64,000 bases of DNA from Firmicutes bacterium ADurb.Bin146. GTDB lineage: Bacteria > Bacillota > Clostridia > DUPQ01. Both the position numbers and the translations under genes were made by a program. Positions within the stretch are counted from its first letter, which is position 1; every line of letters begins with the position of its first letter. A model generated the notes under the pieces. That model searched no databases and was not told the DNA's origin. It saw nothing but the letters and a program-made list of their open reading frames with translations. The stretch covers positions 124,001-188,000 of the forward strand of contig MWDI01000017.1 of NCBI GenBank assembly GCA_002070475.1, written 5' to 3'. Below, one piece after another: positions 54,080-62,188 of this stretch.

Positions 54080-54265
54080 ATAAAATGATAAATGGTTTAA
54101 TATCTTCTTTTTTTATGGTTTCGTAAAAACTATAACTGATTGTTGTTAAAGGTTGAGAATAAGAAAGAAGCGATATCTTGAAATTGTTCATGAATTCATA
54201 TTGACATTTTTGGATTTGAGGCATATACTTCTTCATATCGAGTATTTTGGATTTGAGGTGAGAAA

Positions 54266-54577
54266 ATGATAACCATATATAAAGATCAAGTTAAGGTTTT
54301 TAAAGCCTTCTGTGATGAAAAGCGACTGCAGATCCTTGGGTTACTTCAAAGCGGTGAAAAATGTGCCTGTGTGCTGATGGAACAGCTTGGTATGCCACAG
54401 TCTTCACTGTCTTACCATATGAAAATTCTTTGTGAATCCGGGATTGTGGACGGTAGAGCTGAGGGAAAATGGACATACTACACGATAAGTAAAAAAGGTA
54501 GCGATGAAGCTATGGCACTTTTGAAAAAGCTTCTTACACCTAATGCAGTAACCGAAACGAACAATTGTTGTCTGTAA
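54266..54577 (+). CDS. arsR: ArsR family arsenic-responsive repressor
   Basis: A winged helix (FKAFCDEKRLQILGLLQSGEKCACVLMEQLGMPQSSLSYHMKILCESGIVDGRAEGKWTYYTI) carries the CxC pair in EKCACV at the start of helix alpha-3, the known As(III)-binding position, plus a C-terminal CC. The 103 residues are typical. It should repress the operon that follows. A short terminator lies just after the gene, so downstream expression may depend on read-through or another promoter. Confidence 0.85.
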   Translation: MITIYKDQVKVFKAFCDEKRLQILGLLQSGEKCACVLMEQLGMPQSSLSYHMKILCESGIVDGRAEGKWTYYTISKKGSDEAMALLKKLLTPNAVTETNNCCL

Positions 54578-54579
54578 AG

Positions 54580-54607
54580 GCTATTTATCTAGGAAAATAG
54601 CTTTTTT
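54580..54607 (+). terminator. Terminator/attenuator after arsR
   Basis: GCTATTT (54580-54586) pairs with AAATAGC (54595-54601), followed by six T. It would reduce transcription from arsR into arsP. Confidence 0.65.
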
Positions 54608-54721
54608 CAGACGCTATACATCAAAAATTTTGGATATGATTGTCCAATTATGAAAGAGAGGTTTTATATAATGCAAGTATTGAAAGCTATTTGAGACTTT
54701 TTACAAAATCAAATACTCGGC

Positions 54722-55684
54722 ATGAATTGGCTTAATGAAGTAATAGGAAGCGGGTTATCAGCTTTGGAGCTGGATATCGATAATCGCTGGGTCGCAAGTT
54801 TACAGTTTTTTATCTATGATACGATAAAGATTGTTGTTTTACTTTGCGTTTTAATCTTCATTATTTCTTATATCCAAAGCTACTTCCCACCGGAAAGAAC
54901 TAAAAAAATACTGGGACGTTTTCGTGGAATTGGTGCGAATACAATAGCTGCTTTGTTGGGAACTGTGACGCCCTTTTGTTCCTGTTCATCCATTCCATTA
55001 TTTATTGGTTTCACTAGTGCAGGTCTACCTTTAGGGGTAACTTTCTCCTTTCTTATTTCTTCTCCAATGGTTGATTTGGGGTCATTAGTACTTCTAATGA
55101 GTGTTTTTGGAGCTAAAGTAGCTATTATTTATGTTGTTCTCGGTCTGGTAATTGCCATTGTCGGCGGCACCATTATAGAAAAGCTGCATATGGAAAAATA
55201 TGTCGAGAGCTTTATTTCCAAAGGGGGAAATGTTGACATTGAAGCTCCTGATCTAACAAGGCGTGATCGTTTGGTTTTTGCTAAAGAACAGGTAGCTGAA
55301 ACCTTTAAAAAGGTCTTCCCATATATATTGGTGGGTGTAGGAATAGGCGCTGTTATTCATAACTGGATTCCTCAGGAATGGATTGTAAAAGCTTTAGGAA
55401 CCGGGAATCCGCTAGCCGTTCCATTAGCGACAATAGTAGGAATTCCTATCTATGCAGACATTTTTGGAACCATTCCGATTGCAGAAGCCCTGTTTGGCAA
55501 AGGAGCGCAACTTGGTGTTGTATTAGCTTTCATGATGGGAGTTACCACATTATCACTGCCATCACTAATCATGCTGAGTAAAGCTATAAAACCTAAACTA
55601 ATGGCTATATTCATTGGAGTTTGTGCTGTTGGGATAATAATTGTTGGGTACTTTTTCAATGCTATTGCACCATTAATTATTTAG
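54722..55684 (+). CDS. arsP: ArsP-type permease, 5' end interrupted by in-frame TGA
   Basis: The 320-residue permease (PF03773) has about eight membrane helices and the motif TPFCSCSSIPLFIGF with Cys residues linked to trivalent organoarsenical export. The family N-terminus is present upstream: a ribosome site (AGAGAGG) and ATG at 54671 read MQVLKAI, then TGA (54692-54694), then DFLQNQILG in frame into ATG 54722. Relatives have Trp (TGG) there, so a nonsense change is likely. ATG 54722 has no good ribosome site. The protein may be poorly made or lack 17 residues. All downstream motifs are intact. Confidence 0.8.
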   Translation: MNWLNEVIGSGLSALELDIDNRWVASLQFFIYDTIKIVVLLCVLIFIISYIQSYFPPERTKKILGRFRGIGANTIAALLGTVTPFCSCSSIPLFIGFTSAGLPLGVTFSFLISSPMVDLGSLVLLMSVFGAKVAIIYVVLGLVIAIVGGTIIEKLHMEKYVESFISKGGNVDIEAPDLTRRDRLVFAKEQVAETFKKVFPYILVGVGIGAVIHNWIPQEWIVKALGTGNPLAVPLATIVGIPIYADIFGTIPIAEALFGKGAQLGVVLAFMMGVTTLSLPSLIMLSKAIKPKLMAIFIGVCAVGIIIVGYFFNAIAPLII

Positions 55685-55801
55685 AGGAAGCGTTAAATAT
55701 GATTGTAGCTTTATATACATAGACTTCATTCAAAACTTATTTCCAGTGAAAGATACGAAAAAGAAGCACTGTATTGAAAATACTTAAAAGGAGAGATTTT
55801 T

Positions 55802-56155
55802 ATGGCACTATTTGAAAAGAGAAAAAAAGAAGTAAAAACAACATCATGCTGTTGCAAAGGTAATTGTGATGCACAGAGTATGGCAAAGGCTGAAACCGCA
55901 AAGACCGAAGGTGCGAGCATCAAAATCCTTGGTACTGGATGTGCTAAGTGTAATGCATTAGAAACAGCAACAAAGGCTGCATTGGAGCGACTCGGGATGG
56001 ATACAACAATAGACCATGTAACCGATTTTTCTTTGATTGCAGCTTATGGCGTGATGACAACTCCCGCACTGGTTGTAGATGGGAAAGTAGTTTCCTATGG
56101 CAAAGTTTTAAAAACTGATGAGGTTATAAATATTTTACGAAAGGTTAGAGGGTGA
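55802..56155 (+). CDS. Thioredoxin-like protein, TM0996/MTH895 family
   Basis: The 117-residue protein has a redox CxxC in ILGTGCAKCNALETATKAALERLG and the cis-Pro motif MTTPALVVDGKVV, i.e. the small archaeal-type thioredoxin family. An N-terminal extension contains CCCKGNC, a likely metal- or arsenic-binding cluster. AAGGAGAG precedes ATG. Genes of this kind sit next to arsP in many anaerobes, so a role in arsenical reduction or handing over thiol-bound arsenic is plausible. Confidence 0.8.
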   Translation: MALFEKRKKEVKTTSCCCKGNCDAQSMAKAETAKTEGASIKILGTGCAKCNALETATKAALERLGMDTTIDHVTDFSLIAAYGVMTTPALVVDGKVVSYGKVLKTDEVINILRKVRG

Positions 56156-56160
56156 AAAAT

Positions 56161-56364
56161 ATGAAAGCATACATTGATAAATCAAAATGTGCATCAGATA
56201 ATCGCATGTGCAAACCTTTGCAACAATGTCCAACAGGTGCGATTGCATGGATTGAAGATGACGACGAACCATTGGGTTCAAGAATGGAAATTGACATTGA
56301 TTGTTGTAATGGCTGTGGGATATGCGTAGAGCTATGTTGTGGTCATTGCATTGCTATGAAATAA
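56161..56364 (+). CDS. Small Cys-rich ferredoxin-like protein
   Basis: The 67-residue product has DKSKCASDNRMCKPLQQCPTGAI and a C-terminal CCNGCGICVELCCGHCI. The second is a full 4Fe-4S motif (CxxCxxCxxxC); the first is irregular with longer spacing. ATG 56161 is favoured (GAGGGTGA upstream); GTG 56152 is an in-frame alternative overlapping the previous gene. It lies between the thioredoxin-like gene and arsM and may donate electrons in arsenical chemistry. Confidence 0.75.
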   Translation: MKAYIDKSKCASDNRMCKPLQQCPTGAIAWIEDDDEPLGSRMEIDIDCCNGCGICVELCCGHCIAMK

Positions 56365-56395
56365 GTATGTGTCTATAATCATGAAGGTGATTTTA

Positions 56396-57190
56396 ATGAA
56401 AGATAAAGAAAAACTCAGACAAAAGATACGGAAAAATTACTCTCAAGTTGCTCTGAAAGGATCAAGCGGCTGTTGCTGCAGTACGGGGTGTTGTGGAAGT
56501 GATTCTGCCATTGATGCTAATGCGGCTGCTAAAAATTTGGGATACTCGAAGGAAGATTTAGTAAATATGCCTGACCAGGCGAATATGGGTTTAGGCTGTG
56601 GAAATCCGATTGCGATAGCTTCACTTAAGGAAGGAGACATAGTTCTTGATTTAGGAAGTGGAGGAGGTTTTGACTGTTTTCTTGCAAGACGGCAAGTCGG
56701 TGAAACTGGTTTCGTAATCGGTGTAGACATGACACCTGAAATGATTAATTTGGCTAGGGAAAATACCAAAAAAAGCGGTTATAAAAATGTTGAATTTCGA
56801 TTAGGGGAAATTGAACACCTGCCAGTTACAGATAACACAATTGATGTCATCATATCAAATTGTGTTATTAATCTGTCTTTAGAAAAACAGAAAGTTTTTA
56901 ATGAAGCATATCGAGTGCTTAAACCCGGTGGCCGAATTTCTATATCTGATGTAGTCGCTACTGCAAAAATACCTGAGTCAATAAAAAACGATTTTGCAAG
57001 CCTTGCTGGCTGTATTGCTGGAGCTGAGCATGTGGAAAACATCGAAAATATGCTTAAAAATTCTGGTTTTATTAACATCCGTATGGTTCCCAAAGATAAC
57101 AGCAAAGAAATCATCAAAAGTTGGGTTCCTGAAAAAAACGCTGAAGAGTATGTAGCTTCATATACCATTGAAGCACAAAAGGCAATCTGA
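56396..57190 (+). CDS. arsM: Arsenite S-adenosylmethionine methyltransferase
   Basis: The SAM site is IVLDLGSGGGFDCFLA, and the conserved As(III)-binding Cys residues are in MGLGCGNP and IISNCVINL, with the N-terminal cluster SSGCCCSTGCCGSD. The 264 residues are complete. It methylates arsenite to volatile or exportable products, consistent with an ArsP partner. ATG 56396 has AAGGTGA upstream; the frame extends to 56369 without one. Confidence 0.9.
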   Translation: MKDKEKLRQKIRKNYSQVALKGSSGCCCSTGCCGSDSAIDANAAAKNLGYSKEDLVNMPDQANMGLGCGNPIAIASLKEGDIVLDLGSGGGFDCFLARRQVGETGFVIGVDMTPEMINLARENTKKSGYKNVEFRLGEIEHLPVTDNTIDVIISNCVINLSLEKQKVFNEAYRVLKPGGRISISDVVATAKIPESIKNDFASLAGCIAGAEHVENIENMLKNSGFINIRMVPKDNSKEIIKSWVPEKNAEEYVASYTIEAQKAI

Positions 57191-57219
57191 AAAAAGCATT
57201 TTGAAATGAGGAATTGCGC

Positions 57220-57644
57220 ATGAATAAAAAACAAACAACAGAGATAGGATTTTTTTAAAAGTATTTAACAGTATGGGTAATGATCTATCCTATGATGATG
57301 AAGGTAGATTTCAAGAGCGTTAAAAACGTCGGTAAGAAACCCAAAGGCCTATATGTAACTTGGATTGCAAACTGGCTTATTAAGCCATTTACAATGTATG
57401 CATTAGCATCATTTTTTCTATTTGTAGTTTTCAAGAACCTTGTTACTCCCGATCTAGCAAAAGATTATCTTGCAAGAGCAATACTTCATGGTGCAGCTCT
57501 TGCTGGAATGATTTAGCGCATCAAACTTTTTTGAACTGTCCGTAGCTGTTGCAATTGCGTTATTTGGAATGAATACTCCTTATGCTGATTCTTGTGAAAA
57601 TAGCAAATAACACAAAGCATTGGTTCCCAAAACCAGAGACATAA
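57220..57644 (+). pseudogene. acr3: Degenerate acr3 arsenite efflux gene
   Basis: Three ACR3 pieces survive in order. MNKKQTTEIGFF is followed by a TAA where Glu is expected and then KYLTVWVM. After an in-frame deletion, IYPMMMKVDFKSVKNVGKKPKGLYVTW ... NWLIKPFTMYALASFF runs to a stop at 57516. After further deletion, FFELSVAVAIALFGMN is followed by a short loss and, in another frame, MLILVKIANNTKHWFPKPET plus stop. The central helices and the catalytic Cys region (PCTAM) are gone. The normal length is about 350 codons; only about 140 remain. Confidence 0.8.
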
Positions 57645-57702
57645 AATATTAATTCGCATATGGCGCGGATTATGATACAGCTGTACAACTTATACTACTT
57701 TG

Positions 57703-59175
57703 TTATTTTCTTTTTTTTCGTGTTAGTATAATAACGACTGCTATTATAACTAATACTCCAATCAATATTATGACAGGCAATATCCATGATGGGTTGCTTG
57801 ATACGGCTTTTTGACTTTGCGAATATCCGTCTTCTTCCAATATCTCCATAGGTAAAACCATTTGTTTTGCTACAGTAGGTATATCAAATGTTTTTACGGT
57901 TATATTACCCTCATTATCAACCTCAGCCGCTTCACCTGGTTTTAAAATTACTTTTTCCCCGGTAGTTTTAGATGTTACATCCATACTACTTGTAAATAGA
58001 TAAACTATTGATGAGTCATCTTTTTGTTCAACTGCAAAAGTAGTTCCTCTTGCACCGGCGACAGCATCCTGAAGTTCAACGTTGAATTCCCCTCCGTGAA
58101 TCATTTTTTGAATGTTAACCCATACATTTCCTGCTAGTATTTTCATTGCCGAAGCCGCTTCAGGCTCATCAGGAAGCATAATCATCGTGTTTTCTTTTAT
58201 TAAAAAGGTGCTCATGTCTGTAAAACTTAGAACAACACCGGAATCAGGATGGGTTTTTATAGTGTCTCCATAATAAATTCTGCTATTTGGATGTAAATAT
58301 TCCCATTCATCGTCATATTGTTTATCTTTGCGACGAATCCATACTTCTCCCCAGATATCTCCAACTGTGTAAGTGCTATCTACATAATTCGGGTCGAGTT
58401 CATGAAGCTCGGTTTTTTCCTTTTCTCTATTTTTCCAAGCTTCGAGAATTCTTTCTTCTTCTATTCTGGCATTTTCCTCATCACGCATTCTTATGGCATT
58501 TTCACCACCCGTTGTATGCCATGTATATTCATAAGCGGTTTGCATATTTTGGTTTCCGCCACCTAATCCGGTGATTATATATACTTTATCACCTTCCGAA
58601 CTTCCATGAGGCATTGTCGCGCCCATTCTAGCGCTCATCCCTTTGTACCCTGTATTGGTATCGTTCTTGTAGGTATATAAGTAGGATTTTGTGTACTCTT
58701 CCGTAATATCGTAAAAAGAGGTGTCCGTTCCATACGACGCAAAAGGGTCGTCCTTATTTACAGGAGTAATCTGTGAGCCGATACTTGCTCCAAGATTGAA
58801 ACAAATTTTCCCTGAGGATTTAGCTGATATGGATGTGTATAAGACAACCTGTTCTCCCCCAAGATAACATTTTTGAGGAGTTGCAACACGACCGGTACTC
58901 TCAACATACTCTCCCATACAACTGTCATGATCCTTCCCGGAATACCATATTCCATCATAAGTTACTTCACATCTGTAAGTATAAGTACCGCGACCATATA
59001 CCCATCTCTCGCTATAGAAGTCGCTTTTTTCAACACTGCTTGTATCTACCTCTCTGTCTAAAATATTTGTTCTTTCCCAATATCCTGTTTCTTCATTTGC
59101 AAAAGTATTTACGGGTAATATACAACAAAACAATAGAACAAATGAAATAATTGCAGACAATAAATTTTTCTTCAT
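57703..59175 (-). CDS. FecR-domain cell-surface protein
   Basis: The 490-residue protein has a signal peptide (MKKNLLSAIISFVLLFCCILPVNTFA), an unrecognised N-terminal region, a Glu/Arg-rich helix (about 230-255), a FecR-like domain (about 290-430: YYGDTIKTHPDSGVVLSFTDMSTFLIKENT ... GGEFNVELQDAVAGARGTTFAVEQ) and a C-terminal membrane helix followed by TRKKRK. No ECF sigma factor or TonB receptor is nearby, so it is not a classical FecR but probably an anchored sensor or adhesin. GGAG precedes ATG. Confidence 0.75.
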   Translation of the reverse strand: MKKNLLSAIISFVLLFCCILPVNTFANEETGYWERTNILDREVDTSSVEKSDFYSERWVYGRGTYTYRCEVTYDGIWYSGKDHDSCMGEYVESTGRVATPQKCYLGGEQVVLYTSISAKSSGKICFNLGASIGSQITPVNKDDPFASYGTDTSFYDITEEYTKSYLYTYKNDTNTGYKGMSARMGATMPHGSSEGDKVYIITGLGGGNQNMQTAYEYTWHTTGGENAIRMRDEENARIEEERILEAWKNREKEKTELHELDPNYVDSTYTVGDIWGEVWIRRKDKQYDDEWEYLHPNSRIYYGDTIKTHPDSGVVLSFTDMSTFLIKENTMIMLPDEPEAASAMKILAGNVWVNIQKMIHGGEFNVELQDAVAGARGTTFAVEQKDDSSIVYLFTSSMDVTSKTTGEKVILKPGEAAEVDNEGNITVKTFDIPTVAKQMVLPMEILEEDGYSQSQKAVSSNPSWILPVIILIGVLVIIAVVIILTRKKRK

Positions 59176-59521
59176 GCGTGAATCTCCTTTAATGTGGATT
59201 AAATTTTGCTGCCCCTGTGTATTACGTTAGAAGCAATGATACTACTTATGTTTTATATGACAGTTGCTGAAAAAAATTAAACCATGTAGACTAGCTACAT
59301 AAGTTGTGTATTTTCGCTTTTAAATCATATCATATTATGGATGTGATATCAATAAAGGAATAGTTTAAGATGTTATTTTCATATCACAAATCTGACTGGC
59401 AGTATGCTTTGTTGACATAATGGTAAAAATAAGATAATTTGTATATGTAGAAATGAATTATCTTTATCAAAGCAGGGAAATACTTCAAACTAAAGAGAAA
59501 TAATTATTTTATAAGGGGGTT
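59176..59521. other. Divergent intergenic region with hairpin, inverted repeat and promoter
   Basis: No gene is supported in these 346 bases. A hairpin ATGTAG (59284-59289)/CTACAT (59295-59300) and an 8-bp inverted repeat TGTGATAT (59342-59349)/ATATCACA (59381-59388) lie in the middle. A promoter TTGACA (59412-59417), 17-bp spacer, TAATTT (59435-59440) points to the phosphoribosyltransferase-like gene. Confidence 0.5.
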
Positions 59522-60178
59522 ATGATGAAAAACGAAATTTTTACTGTTTCACTAGCAAAAAATCCGGTTATCAGCCTAAAAGTAGAGCCAGGTCATTTTA
59601 CTACCAGTCACTTCCATGCCGCTCACTATCTTGATCTGAATAATCTAAAGACAAATGCTTTTTTAGCAAAAGAAGTAGCGATTGAACTAGCATTGCCTTA
59701 TATGTCAACAACTCTTGTTGATACTATAGTTTGTATGGAAGGAACAGAAGTAATCGGAGCATATATGGCGAGTGAACTTTTACAGGAAGGGACATATTCA
59801 ATTAATATGGGAAGAGATATAAATATAGTAACACCGATAAGTAATGCCAATAAAAATCTAATGATACAAAGTAATAAGCAGGATTTGATTAATAATCAGA
59901 ATATAATTGTATTGGTATCTACAGTTTCTAGCGGTATAACTATAGGAAGCGCATTGGAATATCTTTCCTATTATGGCGGTAAAATAGTCGGTATATCAGC
60001 TTTGTTTAATGCTTATCCGGAAAAACAGGACCAGAAGATACATTCTTTGTTTACCAGCAAAGACATTCCCGGATATCAGCTTTTCCGACCTGGCGAATGC
60101 CCAATGTGCAAAGTAGGTCTAAAACTTGATGCAATTATTGTACATGATGGCTATATAAAGATTCACTGCTTTGATTAA
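59522..60178 (+). CDS. Phosphoribosyltransferase-like protein
   Basis: The central fold resembles orotate phosphoribosyltransferase: NAFLAKEVAIELALPYMSTTLVDTIVCMEGTEVIGAYMA, then NIIVLVSTVSSGITIGSALEYLSYYGGKIVGISALF at the PRPP-loop position. The usual acidic pair of the PRPP motif (DDVxxTG) is replaced by STVSSG, so catalysis is doubtful. The C-terminus has CPMCK, a possible metal knuckle. GGGGGTT precedes the ATGs at 59522 and 59525. A regulatory or ligand-binding role is possible. Confidence 0.6.
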   Translation: MMKNEIFTVSLAKNPVISLKVEPGHFTTSHFHAAHYLDLNNLKTNAFLAKEVAIELALPYMSTTLVDTIVCMEGTEVIGAYMASELLQEGTYSINMGRDINIVTPISNANKNLMIQSNKQDLINNQNIIVLVSTVSSGITIGSALEYLSYYGGKIVGISALFNAYPEKQDQKIHSLFTSKDIPGYQLFRPGECPMCKVGLKLDAIIVHDGYIKIHCFD

Positions 60179-60290
60179 TTAATGACAGTAGCATTATTAT
60201 TTATAATATTCTTTAACTGTACTTGTTAATAAGTTAAAATGTATATTACTGTAAATTGCATTATAAAGTGTTAAGGAAGGTAACTGTTAC

Positions 60291-61520
60291 ATGAGAAAGG
60301 TAAGAATAGGAGTGTTCGGCGTAAACAGAGGCTCAACAATGATGAATTACTGCCAAACTCAGAATGATGCGCAGCTGGTGGCTATTTGTGATAAATGGGA
60401 GGAAGGGCTTAATAAGAAAAAACAGGAACTGGGAGATGCCATCAAATACTATACATCCTTTGATGAGTTCATAAAGCATGATATGGATGCAGTCGTGCTT
60501 GCGAATTATGCCAACGAGCATGCGCCATTTGCTGTCCGTGCTTTGGAGCAGGGTTTGCATGTCATAAGCGAAGTATTGCCATGCCAGACAATGGCTGAAG
60601 CTGTAAAGCTTATTGAAACTATAGAGAAAAGCGGGAAAATTTATGCATATGCGGAGAATTACTGTTTTATGGCAGCGCCAAGAGAGATGCGAAAACTTTA
60701 CAGAGCAGGCAAGCTTGGTAAATTTGAATATGGAGAAGGCGAGTATATGCATAATTGCGAAACAATCTGGCCGCAGATTACACATGGTGATAAATCACAC
60801 TGGCGTAATAACATGCATGCTAATTTCTATTGCACTCACTCAATAGGCCCGCTCATACATATAACAGGGTTGAAGCCGGTATCAGTTACAGGATTTGAAT
60901 TACCTTTTAATGCAAGAATGGAACGTATCGGAGCAAAAGCGGGACATGCCGCTTTAGAGCTTATAACTTTGGAAAACGGTGCAGTCATAAAAAGCCTTCA
61001 TGGAACAGGGTGTTCCAAAAATTCTGTATGGTACAGCATATATGGCTCGCTCGGCCGTATAGAGAGTTCTAGAGAAGATGCCAAATTCGATGCGTATAAC
61101 AGAGTATTTGCTAATTTAGATGAGTTTGAAGGTGCGAATGGAAACAGTCCGGTTACATATCTTCCTGATGAGGATTTAGCAGGGAATAAATTCGGTCATG
61201 GCGGTTCTGATTACTATACTATGCATCACTTTTTAGACCGTATAAATGGTAATGAAGAAGCTGAGGTTATAGACATTTATGAAGCTTTAGATATGTTTCT
61301 TCCAGGAATGTTCGCCTATCGCTCGGTTCTGTCAGGCGGGATGCCTATGAGAATACCGGATTTAAGAAATTTCGAACAAAGAGATATATGGCGGCATGAT
61401 ACATTGTGTACAGATCCTTTGGTAGCAGGTGATCAGCTGGTACCTTCATATTCTAAAGGTGTTCCAGAAATACCTGATGAGACATATATAAGTGCATATA
61501 GAAAATGGGCAGGCAAATAA
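60291..61520 (+). CDS. Gfo/Idh/MocA family oxidoreductase, long form
   Basis: KVRIGVFGVNRGSTMMNYC is the Rossmann start, VISEVLPCQTMAEAVKLIE replaces the usual EKP motif (Glu-Val-Leu-Pro), and NYCFMAAPREMRKLY, HWRNNMHANFYCTHSIGPLIHITG and HHFLDRING belong to the large C-terminal domain. At 409 residues it resembles the glycosidase-like GH109 subgroup, which uses bound NAD for hydrolysis, but this is not certain. AAGGAAGG lies upstream of ATG. The missing Lys of EKP is notable. Confidence 0.75.
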   Translation: MRKVRIGVFGVNRGSTMMNYCQTQNDAQLVAICDKWEEGLNKKKQELGDAIKYYTSFDEFIKHDMDAVVLANYANEHAPFAVRALEQGLHVISEVLPCQTMAEAVKLIETIEKSGKIYAYAENYCFMAAPREMRKLYRAGKLGKFEYGEGEYMHNCETIWPQITHGDKSHWRNNMHANFYCTHSIGPLIHITGLKPVSVTGFELPFNARMERIGAKAGHAALELITLENGAVIKSLHGTGCSKNSVWYSIYGSLGRIESSREDAKFDAYNRVFANLDEFEGANGNSPVTYLPDEDLAGNKFGHGGSDYYTMHHFLDRINGNEEAEVIDIYEALDMFLPGMFAYRSVLSGGMPMRIPDLRNFEQRDIWRHDTLCTDPLVAGDQLVPSYSKGVPEIPDETYISAYRKWAGK

Positions 61521-61537
61521 ATACTATATAAATAATT

Positions 61538-62188
61538 TTATTCGTTTCGTTTGATATATTGCATAAGCTTAGTCTTATCCAGAATCTTTTCAAATAAGCC
61601 TATTGTTATTCCCGTTAGAAGTACAGATATTATAGTGGTTATACCGACTTTTCCGCCTAAGAGAAAACCTAAAGCTGTGTAAAAAACATCAGTAAAGATG
61701 CGGATGAGCGAGTAAGGCTTTTTTACAAGTTTTGCTATGATAAGGCCTACGCTGTCTGCAGGGCTTGCTCCAAGCGCTGGAGCAGTATAAAGATATACAC
61801 CAAAGGATAAAAGGATGCAGGCTGATATTATTATAATAATTTTAACGGGTATTGGCAGATTCTGATTGATGAATGGTTCGAAAACAGTGACGAACCCATC
61901 AATAAACAACCCTGAAAGCGTTAAGCTTAACACCATTGCTATATTGATGAATTTTCTAAAAAACAAGAGAATTAATAAGATTATAGTACCGTTCATTAAT
62001 ATATTTGCCATCCCTATGGTTATTGACAATTGTATATGAATGGCATTACAAAGCACCTGATACGGATCAGCTCCCATATCTGTCATAAAGAATAATGCGG
62101 ATGCAATACTTATTATCCCTATTCCAAATACAGAAATAGCAAGCTTTGCCACATAGTTTTTAGGTATTTTAATATTTAATTTTCTCAT
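61538..62188 (-). CDS. YczE/YitT-like integral membrane protein
   Basis: The 216-residue protein has about five or six membrane helices: FGIGIISIASALFFMTDMGADPYQVLCNAI, TIGMANILMNGTIILLILLFF and GVYLYTAPALGASPADSVGLIIAKL. GADP and GASPAD are typical of the YczE/YyaS family. The function is not established. It starts one base after the mannosidase stop, so the two form an operon. Confidence 0.75.
   Translation of the reverse strand: MRKLNIKIPKNYVAKLAISVFGIGIISIASALFFMTDMGADPYQVLCNAIHIQLSITIGMANILMNGTIILLILLFFRKFINIAMVLSLTLSGLFIDGFVTVFEPFINQNLPIPVKIIIIISACILLSFGVYLYTAPALGASPADSVGLIIAKLVKKPYSLIRIFTDVFYTALGFLLGGKVGITTIISVLLTGITIGLFEKILDKTKLMQYIKRNE

Noticed and set aside
54036..54265. Integrative element attached to the ssrA 3' end
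   Set aside because: No integrase gene and no second copy of the tmRNA 3' sequence was found downstream in the window; the ars genes could still have arrived this way.
54671..54722. Selenocysteine at the arsP TGA
   Set aside because: The family has Trp at this position, not Cys, and no bacterial SECIS-like hairpin is evident directly after the codon; a nonsense change is simpler.
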